16,119 bases of DNA from Candidatus Fermentibacterota bacterium. GTDB taxonomy: Bacteria; JAFGKV01. Made by a program: the position numbers and the translations under genes. Location: NCBI GenBank assembly GCA_016928395.1, contig JAFGKV010000065.1, forward strand, positions 1 to 16,119, read 5' to 3'. Below, piece after piece: positions 1 through 7,466 of the stretch (position 1 is the first letter of the stretch; the number at the start of each line of letters is the position of its first letter). Under the pieces are notes generated by a model that was given only the letters and a program-made list of their open reading frames with translations, ran no database searches and was not told the origin of the DNA.

Positions 1-20
1 AGGGAATCCCAGGGAATCCC
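1..20. repeat. Tandem 10-bp repeat at the window edge
   Basis: Two perfect head-to-tail copies of AGGGAATCCC. Each copy is itself almost palindromic (GGGAA/TCCC). The tract lies in frame with the PadR fragment that follows, but no start codon is present in that frame inside the window, so it may be coding or it may be the edge of a repeat that continues to the left. Only two copies are visible. Confidence 0.6.
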
Positions 21-241
21 CGCGCGTCGAGGTCATCAACCTGACGCAAAGCTGCAACGAAGCCCTCATTCTCACGATGCTGGGCCGCGGCTCGATGCAC
101 GGCTATCAGCTCGCGTTCGAGTGCGAACAGCGCGGCGGTGGTCTCTTCGCATTCAAACACGGCACCCTCTACCCCATCCTCCGCACGCTGGAGCATGACG
201 ACCTGATCCAGGGCCTCTGGTCGGTCTTGACGGAACCTTAG
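2..241 (+). pseudogene. PadR-family transcriptional regulator, N-terminal winged-helix fragment
   Basis: The frame is open from the left edge to TAG at 239-241. It reads as the PadR DNA-binding domain: a helix around EALILTMLGRGSMHGYQLA, then GTLYPILRTLEHDDLIQG, the hallmark recognition helix and start of the wing. PadR proteins normally continue with a wing rich in basic and aromatic residues (R-R-x-Y) and a C-terminal dimerisation helix. Here the homology stops at about GLW, followed by only a few unrelated residues and a stop. No ATG, GTG or TTG occurs in frame, so the start is outside the window. PadR regulators usually repress multidrug transporters or ABC permeases in response to ligands, but no partner is visible. 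A 3' truncation by rearrangement is the simplest reading; a sequencing frameshift is possible. Confidence 0.75.
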
Positions 242-354
242 AACGGTGCTTTTGGATTCCTTGTGGGTAGGCAGCGCATGGATAGGGCGGAGGAGCCACC
301 TTGGATTCCCTCGTCCGTCGTGAAGCCTGAGCGCCGTCCCGAGGCGAGGACGCG

Positions 355-424
355 CTGGAGGGACCCGCTTCGTCGGGTCCGGTTCGTCCTGTCACGGTGG
401 ACGCGAGGAATCGCGTCCCTCCAG
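355..424. repeat. Composite inverted repeat with two internal hairpins
   Basis: The outer arms CTGGAGGGA (355-363) and TCCCTCCAG (416-424) are perfect complements. Inside are two perfect 7-bp hairpins: GGACCCG/CGGGTCC (361-367 and 374-380) and GGACGCG/CGCGTCC (399-405 and 412-418). A further copy of GGACGCG occurs at 348-354. The outer and inner stems share bases, so they are alternative folds. No T-tract follows, so a classical terminator is unlikely; it looks like a REP-type intergenic element. Confidence 0.6.
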
Positions 425-641
425 GGAGCATGACATCGGCTGAGAGATGACCTCGCCGCGTCCAAAGAGGCTCCCTATCCTCGGGTGACGCCTGGCCCAG
501 CTCTCCTGGGGGTGACCCACCAGAATCCCGGAAGAGCCTTTGGAACATAATGCCGCCGGATCATCGTTTCCATCGAGAGATTCCAGGTTCGTGAGATGCA
601 TTTCATCCTTCTGCACAGCCCACGCTTCGTGTTCCCCAACA

Positions 642-685
642 CCGGGGGGTGCCGACCGGCATACCCTCGGCACCTCAAGCCCCGG
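642..685. repeat. Nested GC-rich hairpin
   Basis: CCGGGG (642-647) pairs with CCCCGG (680-685) and, directly inside, GGTGCCGA (648-655) pairs with TCGGCACC (667-674). This gives a 14-bp stem with an 11-base loop and a single five-base bulge at 675-679. Part of this element recurs at 14632-14674. The stem could fold in RNA from either strand; no T-tract follows. Confidence 0.6.
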
Positions 686-900
686 CAACTCTCTTCTGCC
701 CGCTCATGCCTTCCAAAGCCGGAGTCTGACTCACTCTGTCATTATCGATCGTGCGTCGTCTTTCCTGTGTCAATCCATCGCACCATCGAAAGGAAGCTAA
801 TGCCATCGACGCTCGCACGAGGAATGCAGCACCTTCTATTCAGTGCGTCTGAACACTCAAGTCTGACTACTCATCCTCGATGTCATGACCACATTCAGGG

Positions 901-926
901 TTGACAATCCAGGTCTCGCTTATTGT
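901..926 (+). promoter_or_regulatory. Candidate promoter of the permease operon
   Basis: A perfect -35 hexamer TTGACA sits at 901-906. The -10 is unclear: TATTGT at 921-926 matches four of six positions but with a short 14-base spacer, while TTGTAT at 923-928 gives a 16-base spacer with three matches. Either would start transcription about 40-45 bases before the permease ATG at 980. Confidence 0.4.
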
Positions 927-979
927 ATCGTTGATGACCCGTACCTGAGCTGGACGATGCAAGAAGATTGGGAGGAGAC

Positions 980-2560
980 ATGAGTAATGAACAGGGAGTG
1001 ATCTTCACCAGACGAGCATCGGGTCTCGTGCGCGAGCTCTCGTGGTTTGATGTATTCGTATTCGTCGTGGCAGGGCCTGCGGCGTCTGGGGTGACGTTCT
1101 ACTCCGTGTCGACGGCCGCCAACTACCCCGGTGCCAGTCTCACCCTGGCATTCCTGATAGGTTTGGCAGTATTCCTGCCCATAACCTTCCTGGTGGCCAT
1201 CACTTCGGCAACCATGCCTCGATCGGGAGGTCTGTACATTGTCGTGAGCCGGGTCCTCGGGCCGACGGTGGGATATCTCAGCGCCTGGCTGCTCTTCATC
1301 GGGTACGGCATATCCAGCGGCGTACTTGGATACATCGTCGTGGGTCTCATGGGATCAGGCTTCGCCACCGCCGCGCTCAGCAGCAGGATCGTATGGTTGG
1401 CCGAGGTCGGCGCGGCCATGCAAACCCGCCACTGGCAGCTCATCGGCGGAGTGCTCTGGGTGGGGCTCTTCTGGCTCATTGCCTACAAGGGAATTCGCAA
1501 GGTGAAGAACATGATGCGGGCGATGTTCTTCATCCCTTTGGTCGGCACCATCATCGCGGTGCTCTGGTTCCTGCTCTCCGGAGGCCCCGAGGGAGTCGCA
1601 GCCCGATTCGATGCCACGTGGGGCGAGGGGGTGTTCAACGCGATCCAGCAGAAGGCGGCTGAACTCGGGTGGGCCTCGCCGGGGTTCAGTTTTGCCGCGA
1701 CGATAAACGCCATGATCGTGGTCATCTGGGCATACGCGAGTATCACCATCATCAACTATGCCGGCGGCGAGATCAAGACCCCGAAGACGAGCATGATCAG
1801 AGGCTTCTTCCTGGGAACCTCCTTTGTCGGGCTGTTCTATGTGCTCATTGTCTTCAGCGTCTACAAGGCGTTCGGCGAGTTCATCGCCAGCTACGACTTC
1901 CTCTTTGACTCACATCCGGAGGCGCTGGCCGCTCTCATGGGAGGGGTGGTTGAACCATCAGTGCCGTTCTACTTCATGGCCATCGCGCCGAATGTATGGT
2001 TTGGGCTTCTGGTCGCGATGACCATCGCTCTGTGGTACGCGAACTCGATTCTCCCGGGCTTCCTCGCCAATTCGCGGCTGGCCTTCGCGCTGTCCATGGA
2101 CAAGTCGTTCCCCAAGGCCCTGTCCGCGGTGAATCGCCGCACCGGCTCGCCGACCAACGCGGTGCACCTGAATGCGGCGTTCTGCCTCGTGGGCGTCTTG
2201 ATCATGATGCTCTCGGTTGACGTCATCCTGTCGCTGCTGACGATCACGACATTCTTCATCTTCTGGCCCTTCGGACTCAGCGCCATGCTGCTTCCGTACC
2301 ACAACCGGGAGATCTACGAGCGCTCACCGGTGCAGTGGACTCTATTCGGCGTGCCGGTACTGACAATCCTGGGAGGATTTACCTTTGTGGTCGGGTGGTT
2401 CTTCATCTACCTGTCGCTACGGAACTTCACGCCGTCGGTCATGCTCGCACTGATTCTGGTCATGCTGGGAGGTATGGTTCTGTATCTCTGCCAGCAGGCG
2501 AAGAACCGGCGCGAGGGGGTGGACGTAAGCCAGATCTACGCCAAGATCCCGCCTGAATAG
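980..2560 (+). CDS. APC-superfamily amino-acid permease
   Basis: This 526-residue, strongly hydrophobic membrane protein is a secondary transporter that probably imports amino acids or related amines. The N-terminus reads GLVRELSWFDVFVFVVAGPA, the usual APC entry into membrane segment 1, and MPRSGGLYIVVSRVLGPTVGYLSAW is the conserved TM2-TM3 region of the family. About 12 or more membrane segments follow; GGEIKTPKTS and NSRLAFALSMDKSFPKALSAVNRRTGSP are typical cytoplasmic APC loops. The frame is also open from a TTG at 968, but ATG 980 is preferred because GGGAGGAG lies at 970-976. It heads a plus-strand operon, 13 bases before the metallophosphoesterase. The substrate cannot be read from sequence; the neighbouring racemases and deacylase make an amino acid likely. 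Confidence 0.9.
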   Translation: MSNEQGVIFTRRASGLVRELSWFDVFVFVVAGPAASGVTFYSVSTAANYPGASLTLAFLIGLAVFLPITFLVAITSATMPRSGGLYIVVSRVLGPTVGYLSAWLLFIGYGISSGVLGYIVVGLMGSGFATAALSSRIVWLAEVGAAMQTRHWQLIGGVLWVGLFWLIAYKGIRKVKNMMRAMFFIPLVGTIIAVLWFLLSGGPEGVAARFDATWGEGVFNAIQQKAAELGWASPGFSFAATINAMIVVIWAYASITIINYAGGEIKTPKTSMIRGFFLGTSFVGLFYVLIVFSVYKAFGEFIASYDFLFDSHPEALAALMGGVVEPSVPFYFMAIAPNVWFGLLVAMTIALWYANSILPGFLANSRLAFALSMDKSFPKALSAVNRRTGSPTNAVHLNAAFCLVGVLIMMLSVDVILSLLTITTFFIFWPFGLSAMLLPYHNREIYERSPVQWTLFGVPVLTILGGFTFVVGWFFIYLSLRNFTPSVMLALILVMLGGMVLYLCQQAKNRREGVDVSQIYAKIPPE

Positions 2561-2573
2561 ACGAGGGAACGCC

Positions 2574-3524
2574 ATGGCAAAGCTGTTCTTTTCTGTTGAC
2601 GTGCATGGCGCCGAAAGCGTGTGGAGAAAGTGGCTCAGAGTGCCGGAACTCTACGGGGTAGAGGCGATGCTGCTCTGTGGCGACCTCACGGGGAAATCGT
2701 TGGTCCCACTCATCGACCGTGGGAATGAACGGGTCGAGGCCTTCTACTTCGGAAAGAAGTGGCTCCTGGAGGAGGGACCTGAGCTGGACGCCATGGAGAA
2801 GCGAATCCAGGATGCGGGCGCCTATACGCTTCGATGCGATCCGGAGAGAGTCAGTGCGCTCCAGGAAAACCCCCACGAAGTCGAGACTCTCATGCTAGGT
2901 ATGATAAAGGAACGCATGGTCCGATGGATGGAGATGGTCATCCATTCGGTGAACCTGGCCGCGGTAGACACGGTGGTGATGCCGGGCAATGATGACGATT
3001 GGGAGATTGACGACGTCATCAAATCCTTCTCGGATCGTGGTATCCGGTGGTGCCTCGATGATGTGGTCGAGATCCTCGGGGCTCCGATGATCAGCCTTGA
3101 CTATGTCAATCCGACCCCCTGGGACACGCCGAGGGAGGACAGCGAGAAGGGCCTCTGGAAGAGAATTCGAACCCTCGTGGACAAACTCGATGATCCCTCA
3201 GGGGCGATCTTCAACTTCCATGCACCCCCGTACAATACCATGCTCGACCTGGCGCCCGAGCTTGACGCGAGCAAGAAGCCTGTCACCATTGCCGGGCAGG
3301 TCAACTTCGTGCACGTGGGCAGCAGCGCCGTGGCGCGGGCATTGGAAGAGTACCAGCCCATGATTGGGCTCCACGGGCATATCCATGAATCGTCCGCCCA
3401 TGACATGATAGGAAAGACGGTGGTCGTGAACCCCGGTTCGGAATACGGGGAGGGCATTCTGCGCGGCTACGTCGTTGAAATCGAAGGATCCAGGGTGAAG
3501 AACCAGTGGAAGGTGGAAGGATGA
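2574..3524 (+). CDS. Calcineurin-like metallophosphoesterase
   Basis: The 316-residue protein has the full dinuclear-metal signature of the calcineurin-like phosphoesterase fold: D9-x-H11 (SVDVHG), GD at 36-37, GND at 138-140, H216 in NFHAPP, and GHIH at 268-271, followed by NPGS at 286-289. It has no signal peptide and should be cytoplasmic, hydrolysing a phosphomono- or phosphodiester. The segment between GD and GND is longer than in minimal members and may form a cap that sets specificity. ATG 2574 follows GAGGGA; the gene starts 13 bases after the permease stop and its TGA overlaps an ATG of the next gene. The tight spacing argues for joint function with the nucleotidyltransferase-like protein. 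The substrate is unknown. Confidence 0.88.
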   Translation: MAKLFFSVDVHGAESVWRKWLRVPELYGVEAMLLCGDLTGKSLVPLIDRGNERVEAFYFGKKWLLEEGPELDAMEKRIQDAGAYTLRCDPERVSALQENPHEVETLMLGMIKERMVRWMEMVIHSVNLAAVDTVVMPGNDDDWEIDDVIKSFSDRGIRWCLDDVVEILGAPMISLDYVNPTPWDTPREDSEKGLWKRIRTLVDKLDDPSGAIFNFHAPPYNTMLDLAPELDASKKPVTIAGQVNFVHVGSSAVARALEEYQPMIGLHGHIHESSAHDMIGKTVVVNPGSEYGEGILRGYVVEIEGSRVKNQWKVEG

Positions 3525-4363
3525 GACCGGTGACCAGGCTTCCTGCGGAGGCGCATGCCCCCTTCCTGGAAGGGGGCGTGATGCTGACTCCCGAGGTGCT
3601 CTCCGAGCAGGAAGAGAAGTTCGTGGGTTTGCTTGAAGGCATTCTGGAAAGAGCATCGGCACATCGGGTTACGCTGCGGGTCATCGGATCCCTGGCGTTC
3701 CGGGTACAATGCCCTGACTACAAGTACATGGAATACGAGAACGCGCGGTTCCTTACCGACATAGATTTCGTGGGCTACTCCAGGGATATCGCAGGCATCC
3801 AGGACTTGTTCCTGGGCATGAGATGGGAAGAGAACATGACGGTGCTTCGCCTGTTCGGCGACACGCGGCGGGTGTTCTACCATCCCGAGCTTCCGCTTCA
3901 TTCCGATGTGTTTCTGGATAAGCTCCGGTTCTGCCATGAAATTGACTTCCGTGGGAGGCTCGAGCTCGAGTACCCAACCATACCTTTGGCGGATCTTCTG
4001 CTGGAAAAGCTGCAGATCGTGGAGATAAACAAGAAGGATCTGATCGACATCATGGTGCTGCTGCGGCAGTTTCCGGTGGGATTGGCTTTCGATTCCGAAT
4101 CCAGTATCGACGGCACACGAGTTGCCGCCATTTGTGGCAACGACTGGGGATGGTGGCGCACGACGACGCGCAACATTGAGAAGACGATGCGTTTCGCGTC
4201 CGAGTACCTGTCCGCGGACAACGCGACGATTGTCCAGACCAGGCTTGCCACATTGGCCGCCATGGTCGATACGAGCCCAAAGGGATTACGATGGAAGGCA
4301 CGCGCACTGGTGGGCGAACGCGTGAAATGGTACCGTGAGGTGGAGGAACTCCAGCGGGACTAG
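3521..4363 (+). CDS. Nucleotidyltransferase-fold protein of unknown function
   Basis: The protein has 280 residues from ATG 3521. The signature is VIGSLAF (G56-S57) followed by TDIDF (D80-x-D82), the GS...DxD pattern of the polymerase-beta nucleotidyltransferase superfamily; SDVFLD further on can supply a third acidic ligand. A region reading LADLLLEKLQIVEINKKDLIDIMVLL resembles AbiEii/DUF-type nucleotidyltransferases. It would transfer a nucleotide to an unknown target. The start is uncertain. ATG 3521 overlaps the previous stop as ATGA and follows AGGTGGAAGG. ATG 3581 follows a strong GGAAGGGGG and would give 260 residues; a perfect palindrome at 3557-3577 lies between the two. A GTG at 3506 is less likely. 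The gene ends by sharing CTAG with the stop of the convergent racemase. Family assignment is good; function is unknown. Confidence 0.8.
   Translation: MRPVTRLPAEAHAPFLEGGVMLTPEVLSEQEEKFVGLLEGILERASAHRVTLRVIGSLAFRVQCPDYKYMEYENARFLTDIDFVGYSRDIAGIQDLFLGMRWEENMTVLRLFGDTRRVFYHPELPLHSDVFLDKLRFCHEIDFRGRLELEYPTIPLADLLLEKLQIVEINKKDLIDIMVLLRQFPVGLAFDSESSIDGTRVAAICGNDWGWWRTTTRNIEKTMRFASEYLSADNATIVQTRLATLAAMVDTSPKGLRWKARALVGERVKWYREVEELQRD
3557..3577. repeat. Perfect 21-bp palindrome beside an alternative start
   Basis: GCCCCCTTCC (3557-3566) and GGAAGGGGGC (3568-3577) are perfect complements around a single T. The right arm contains the Shine-Dalgarno-like run for ATG 3581. If translation starts at 3521 the palindrome is coding (HAPFLEGG); if it starts at 3581 it is an intergenic hairpin that would hide the ribosome binding site. 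Confidence 0.7.
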
Positions 4364-5520
4364 CCCGAGGTCTGCTGCTCCAAGCTTTCAACGGCGGGCA
4401 TGATCTCCTGCCGATCGGTTTCGAGGGTTTCCTTGAACTCCGAGAGCGAAGGAATGACTATCTTCGCTATGTACTTGCTGCTCATCAGGCGAAGCATCGC
4501 GGCGTAGTTCACGCGGAATCGTATCGTCCCCCCGATCTGGAGACCATTGGGGTCATCGCCCAGATTCACCACGGTGATGTCACTACTGGCGCCGGCGATC
4601 CGATGCCGTGGGTCGACAGGAGTGAGGCCCCCAATCTCCGTATCGAGTTGCCCGACGCTGACCAATGCTCGATACCCTCGCTGACCAGGCGACAGACTCT
4701 CGTCGCTCTCGGAATCGAAGGGTGTCATGACTGCCGTTTCGGAGAGAGGCACGAGCCCCTTCTCCTTGATCTCGGCGATCTCCGCATCGAGCAGCACAAC
4801 GTCGTTGCGCAGCGTCGGTAATGACCCTCCGTTCACAAGGTCTGTGCCAAGGAAGATTGCTTCGCCGATGCGGAAATGGTTGATCGCTCTGGGCAGTTTG
4901 CCTTCCAGCAGCAAGGGCAATACTGCCGAGGATCCTGCCGATATCATCGGGAGCTTCCGATGAAACTTCAGTTCGAGCAGCTCACGGTAGAGCGCTAGCT
5001 GCGTAAACTGGTCGACATTGGGCACCGCTCCCGCCAGGCATCCCAGGTTCGCGCCAATGCCAAGCACCTCGACGTTCGGCAATTCGAAGACTCGTTCGTA
5101 GAACTTCACCAGGCTCCCCGGAAGGATTCCTTCACGAAGATCTCCAAGCTCGATCATGATGATGATCTTGTGAATACGATCCAGCTTCTTGGCTTCGTCG
5201 TTCAGCGATCGAATGACCTCGACCTCGCTGTTCAAGCTCACATCGGCGAATCGAGCCACCTTGGCAACCGAGGAGAGGTCCGAGACGCGCACATACCATG
5301 ACTCGAAATCAGGTACGATCCGGTCAATTGCCTCCAGGTTCTCCAAGCGTGAGTCTCCCATAGAGCGAACCCCCAGCACCTGCAAGGCTCGAAGCGTGTC
5401 GGCGTGTCCGCAGAGGACTTTGGTCACGACGGTCCACGTGGCGGGGTGCTGATCCATCCAGCCCTTGATGGTGCCGAGATTGTGCTTCAAGGCATGGAGA
5501 TCGATGGTGACTCGATTCAC
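4360..5520 (-). CDS. Alanine/ornithine racemase-like PLP enzyme
   Basis: The 386-residue protein belongs to the fold-III (alanine-racemase-type) PLP family. The N-terminus VTIDLHALKHNL is the usual first strand and helix, and K34 in VVTKVLCGH is the expected Schiff-base lysine. MIELGDLREGI, GANLGCLAG, RIGEAIFLGTDL and AGASSDITVVNLGD match the branch that includes clostridial ornithine racemase (Orr) better than housekeeping Alr. It should interconvert L and D forms of an amino acid in the cytoplasm; which one is unknown. It starts at GTG 5520, overlapping the GNAT stop as GTGA, which implies translational coupling with that gene. Its stop lies inside the same CTAG as the stop of the convergent plus-strand operon. 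An alternative role as a non-racemising fold-III enzyme cannot be excluded. Confidence 0.85.
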   Translation of the reverse strand: MNRVTIDLHALKHNLGTIKGWMDQHPATWTVVTKVLCGHADTLRALQVLGVRSMGDSRLENLEAIDRIVPDFESWYVRVSDLSSVAKVARFADVSLNSEVEVIRSLNDEAKKLDRIHKIIIMIELGDLREGILPGSLVKFYERVFELPNVEVLGIGANLGCLAGAVPNVDQFTQLALYRELLELKFHRKLPMISAGSSAVLPLLLEGKLPRAINHFRIGEAIFLGTDLVNGGSLPTLRNDVVLLDAEIAEIKEKGLVPLSETAVMTPFDSESDESLSPGQRGYRALVSVGQLDTEIGGLTPVDPRHRIAGASSDITVVNLGDDPNGLQIGGTIRFRVNYAAMLRLMSSKYIAKIVIPSLSEFKETLETDRQEIMPAVESLEQQTSG

Positions 5521-5996
5521 TTGGTGTACCTCATCTCGGCATACTTGCTGGTCATGCCCAGCCGCTCATAGAGACGTTTCGCGGGATTGTCGTACTCCAC
5601 ATGGAGTTTGACATCTCCATCAGCTAACTCGAAGGAACGCCGGATCAGCATGCTGCCAATGCCTTCACCCCGGGTCGAAGGATCCACCGCAACCCAGAGC
5701 AGCAAATTCTCAGGAATGTATCCCTTCATTCCGGTACGCAACATCACCAGTGCCCCCAGCGGGCGTTCGTCACGTTCGCTGACAAGGATGAACCCAGGTT
5801 CACCTGCCTGGGGTGAAAGTGCATCGCCGATACCGCGCCGTATATCCTCGGGGGAATCTTCAAACGGTTTGAGGCTCTCATGCAGAAACACCGCGAGCTG
5901 CTCCGGGGTCAACCACGAGGGAAAATCACGGAAGGCGCGCAGCTCATGCAGTGTAATACTCGCTGGCTTCCTTTCATTTGCAGTATCTTGAGCCAT
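5517..5996 (-). CDS. GNAT-family N-acetyltransferase
   Basis: The protein has 159 residues, the standard size for a single GNAT domain. Motif A is LLLWVAVDPSTRGEGIGSML with the acetyl-CoA pyrophosphate loop R109-G-E-G-I-G114. Motif B reads LHVEYDNPAKRLYERLGM, with the N...A..LYE.LGM pattern that completes the CoA site. It should acetylate a primary amine using acetyl-CoA in the cytoplasm. ATG 5996 is preceded by TGGAGGGC with about nine bases of spacing. Its TGA overlaps the GTG of the downstream racemase, so the two are probably made together, which suggests the racemase product or substrate as acceptor. Transcription probably starts from the promoter at 6118-6146. Substrate is inferred only from context. 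Confidence 0.87.
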   Translation of the reverse strand: MAQDTANERKPASITLHELRAFRDFPSWLTPEQLAVFLHESLKPFEDSPEDIRRGIGDALSPQAGEPGFILVSERDERPLGALVMLRTGMKGYIPENLLLWVAVDPSTRGEGIGSMLIRRSFELADGDVKLHVEYDNPAKRLYERLGMTSKYAEMRYTK

Positions 5997-6117
5997 TGTC
6001 TCTTGCCCTCCATTTTGAATAGTCTACTGTCATACATCGGTACGTTCGACGGGCACGATGTGGGTTCGGTGGCATTCCATGGCGCCGGGAATCTCGATCT
6101 GTCGCTGTGTTGCTATG

Positions 6118-6146
6118 ATACTACCATCAAATCCGCTCAGTGTCAA
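6118..6146 (-). promoter_or_regulatory. Sigma70-type promoter for the GNAT-racemase pair
   Basis: On the minus strand a perfect -35 TTGACA (6146-6141) is separated by exactly 17 bases from -10 TAGTAT (6123-6118), four of six matches to consensus. Transcription would begin near 6111 and give a leader of about 115 bases before the GNAT ATG. It lies beyond the alanine racemase stop, so the GNAT-racemase pair can be expressed independently. The leader contains a possible 16-codon open frame beginning MECHRTH. Confidence 0.7.
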
Positions 6147-6186
6147 GTCGTCTTTCATCATCTGACGACCACCATGCAAGGCGCAA

Positions 6187-6229
6187 CTCCGGATGTATCG
6201 ATGCGCATGTGCACAGGATGCGCCCGGAG
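6187..6229 (-). terminator. Possible structured end of the alanine racemase transcript
   Basis: Just beyond the racemase stop, CTCCGG (6187-6192) pairs with CCGGAG (6224-6229), and inside it GCGCAT (6203-6208) pairs with ATGCGC (6218-6223); the two right arms are contiguous. No T-run follows on the minus strand, so intrinsic termination is unproven. Confidence 0.3.
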
Positions 6230-6235
6230 ATCTCC

Positions 6236-7414
6236 TCACTCTACGACGCTGCGGGGTATGCTCGGAGGAATACGGGTCAGGATCTCATAGTTCACGTAGT
6301 TTATCATGTCCGAGAATGAACTGACGGTGATCCGCGCTCGCTTCTGGCTGCCGATGATGACGACCTCGTCGCCCCTATGAACCCCTGGGCAATCGGTCAC
6401 GTCAATCATCATCATGTTCATGCTGACGTATCCCACGACGGGCGCTCTCCTACCATGAACCAAGACGTAGCCGAGATTGCTCAGACTCCTGGGGAACCCA
6501 TGTGAGTAGCCCACGGGTACCGCGGCCAGGGTCAAGTCACGCATCGCCTGGAACGCGTTGCCGTAGCCAACGAAGTCTCCGCGCCTCGCCTGCTTCAGAC
6601 CCATGATCCTGCTGCTCCAGCGCAAGACGCCCTTCAGGACTGTGCGCGTAGTGTCTCCCTTGGCTTCGGCGCTGCGAATGAGGTAGCGCATTCGGCTTTC
6701 CTGATTCGGCCAGTAGCCGTATTGAGCGATTCCTATTCGGACCATGTCCAGTTTCGAGTCAGGATAGTTGAAGGCTGCCGCCGATCCAGCAGCGTGCGCG
6801 AGTCGAGGAACGAGGCCTCGTTTCGCCAGCGCGATCCGGCTCTCTGAGAAGACGTGCAGTTGATTCCTGATTCGGTAGTCGTTGGCAATGCTCTCGGCCC
6901 CGGCCAGATGGGTGCAGACGCCGTCCACGCAGAGTCGATCGGGGTGGGCAAGAATGAGTTCGAGAGCGTCACCGAGGGCTGCGTCTTCGAACCCCGTACG
7001 GTTCATCCCCGTCTCGATCTCCAGATGAATCCGGGCCACGCCGCCCACCTTCCCCGCGGCCTGCAGGGCTCCCTCCAGGCGCGGGAGATCGAAGACATAG
7101 AACGCAATGCCGCGTTCCACCGCCCACTCCAGTTGGGTATCGTCAATGTAGCCGAGAATCAGCAGATCAGTTCCTAAACGCCGCACCCGGTCGGCGGCAT
7201 AGGCCTCCTCGGCGCTGAATACCGAGAAGTGCCGCACACCACACTCCTCCGCCATAGGAACAAAGACCTCTATCCCGTGACCGTACGCATTCCCCTTGAT
7301 CACGGAAGAGAACAAGGTCTCGGGGCCGATGATGCTGCGTAGGAATCGCAGATTCTGCCTGTATGCTGAACGGCTTATCTCCACTTTCGATGAATGCTCC
7401 ATCATGTACCCCAT
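6236..7414 (-). CDS. alr: Alanine racemase (EC 5.1.1.1)
   Basis: The protein has 392 residues, close to the usual 360-390. It interconverts L- and D-alanine for peptidoglycan, with PLP, in the cytoplasm. K40 in VIKGNAYGHG is the PLP lysine (most family members read KANAYGHG) and Y284 in VGYG is the partner catalytic tyrosine. R226 in VRIGIAQYGYWP is the arginine that contacts the PLP ring nitrogen, and EIETGMNRTGF and HAAGSAAA are further family motifs. SMNMMMIDVTD occupies the substrate-entry position. The frame is open far upstream, but ATG 7414 follows AGGAGG by a few bases and begins the family homology. It lies 52 bases downstream of the M20 gene, probably in one operon. A broader amino-acid specificity is possible given the second racemase nearby. 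Confidence 0.93.
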   Translation of the reverse strand: MGYMMEHSSKVEISRSAYRQNLRFLRSIIGPETLFSSVIKGNAYGHGIEVFVPMAEECGVRHFSVFSAEEAYAADRVRRLGTDLLILGYIDDTQLEWAVERGIAFYVFDLPRLEGALQAAGKVGGVARIHLEIETGMNRTGFEDAALGDALELILAHPDRLCVDGVCTHLAGAESIANDYRIRNQLHVFSESRIALAKRGLVPRLAHAAGSAAAFNYPDSKLDMVRIGIAQYGYWPNQESRMRYLIRSAEAKGDTTRTVLKGVLRWSSRIMGLKQARRGDFVGYGNAFQAMRDLTLAAVPVGYSHGFPRSLSNLGYVLVHGRRAPVVGYVSMNMMMIDVTDCPGVHRGDEVVIIGSQKRARITVSSFSDMINYVNYEILTRIPPSIPRSVVE

Positions 7415-7466
7415 CTTGCCTCCTGGACCAAAGGACCTGACCAGGCTGCACGGCTCCTGACACGCA

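Larger units (their letters stand above)
242..967. other. Gene-less stretch between the PadR fragment and the permease operon
   Basis: I find no convincing protein here. The short open frames on both strands lack ribosome binding sites and family motifs. The stretch holds GC-rich inverted repeats (355-424 and 642-685), a short element with a relative at 14632-14674, and a candidate promoter at 901-926 just before the permease gene. It looks like accumulated repeat DNA. Confidence 0.6.

Noticed and set aside
596-904. 102-codon plus-strand open frame
   Set aside because: It spans the nested hairpin at 642-685, has no ribosome binding site and no recognisable motif.
968-979. TTG 968 as start of the permease
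   Set aside because: The Shine-Dalgarno GGGAGGAG lies after this codon and serves ATG 980.
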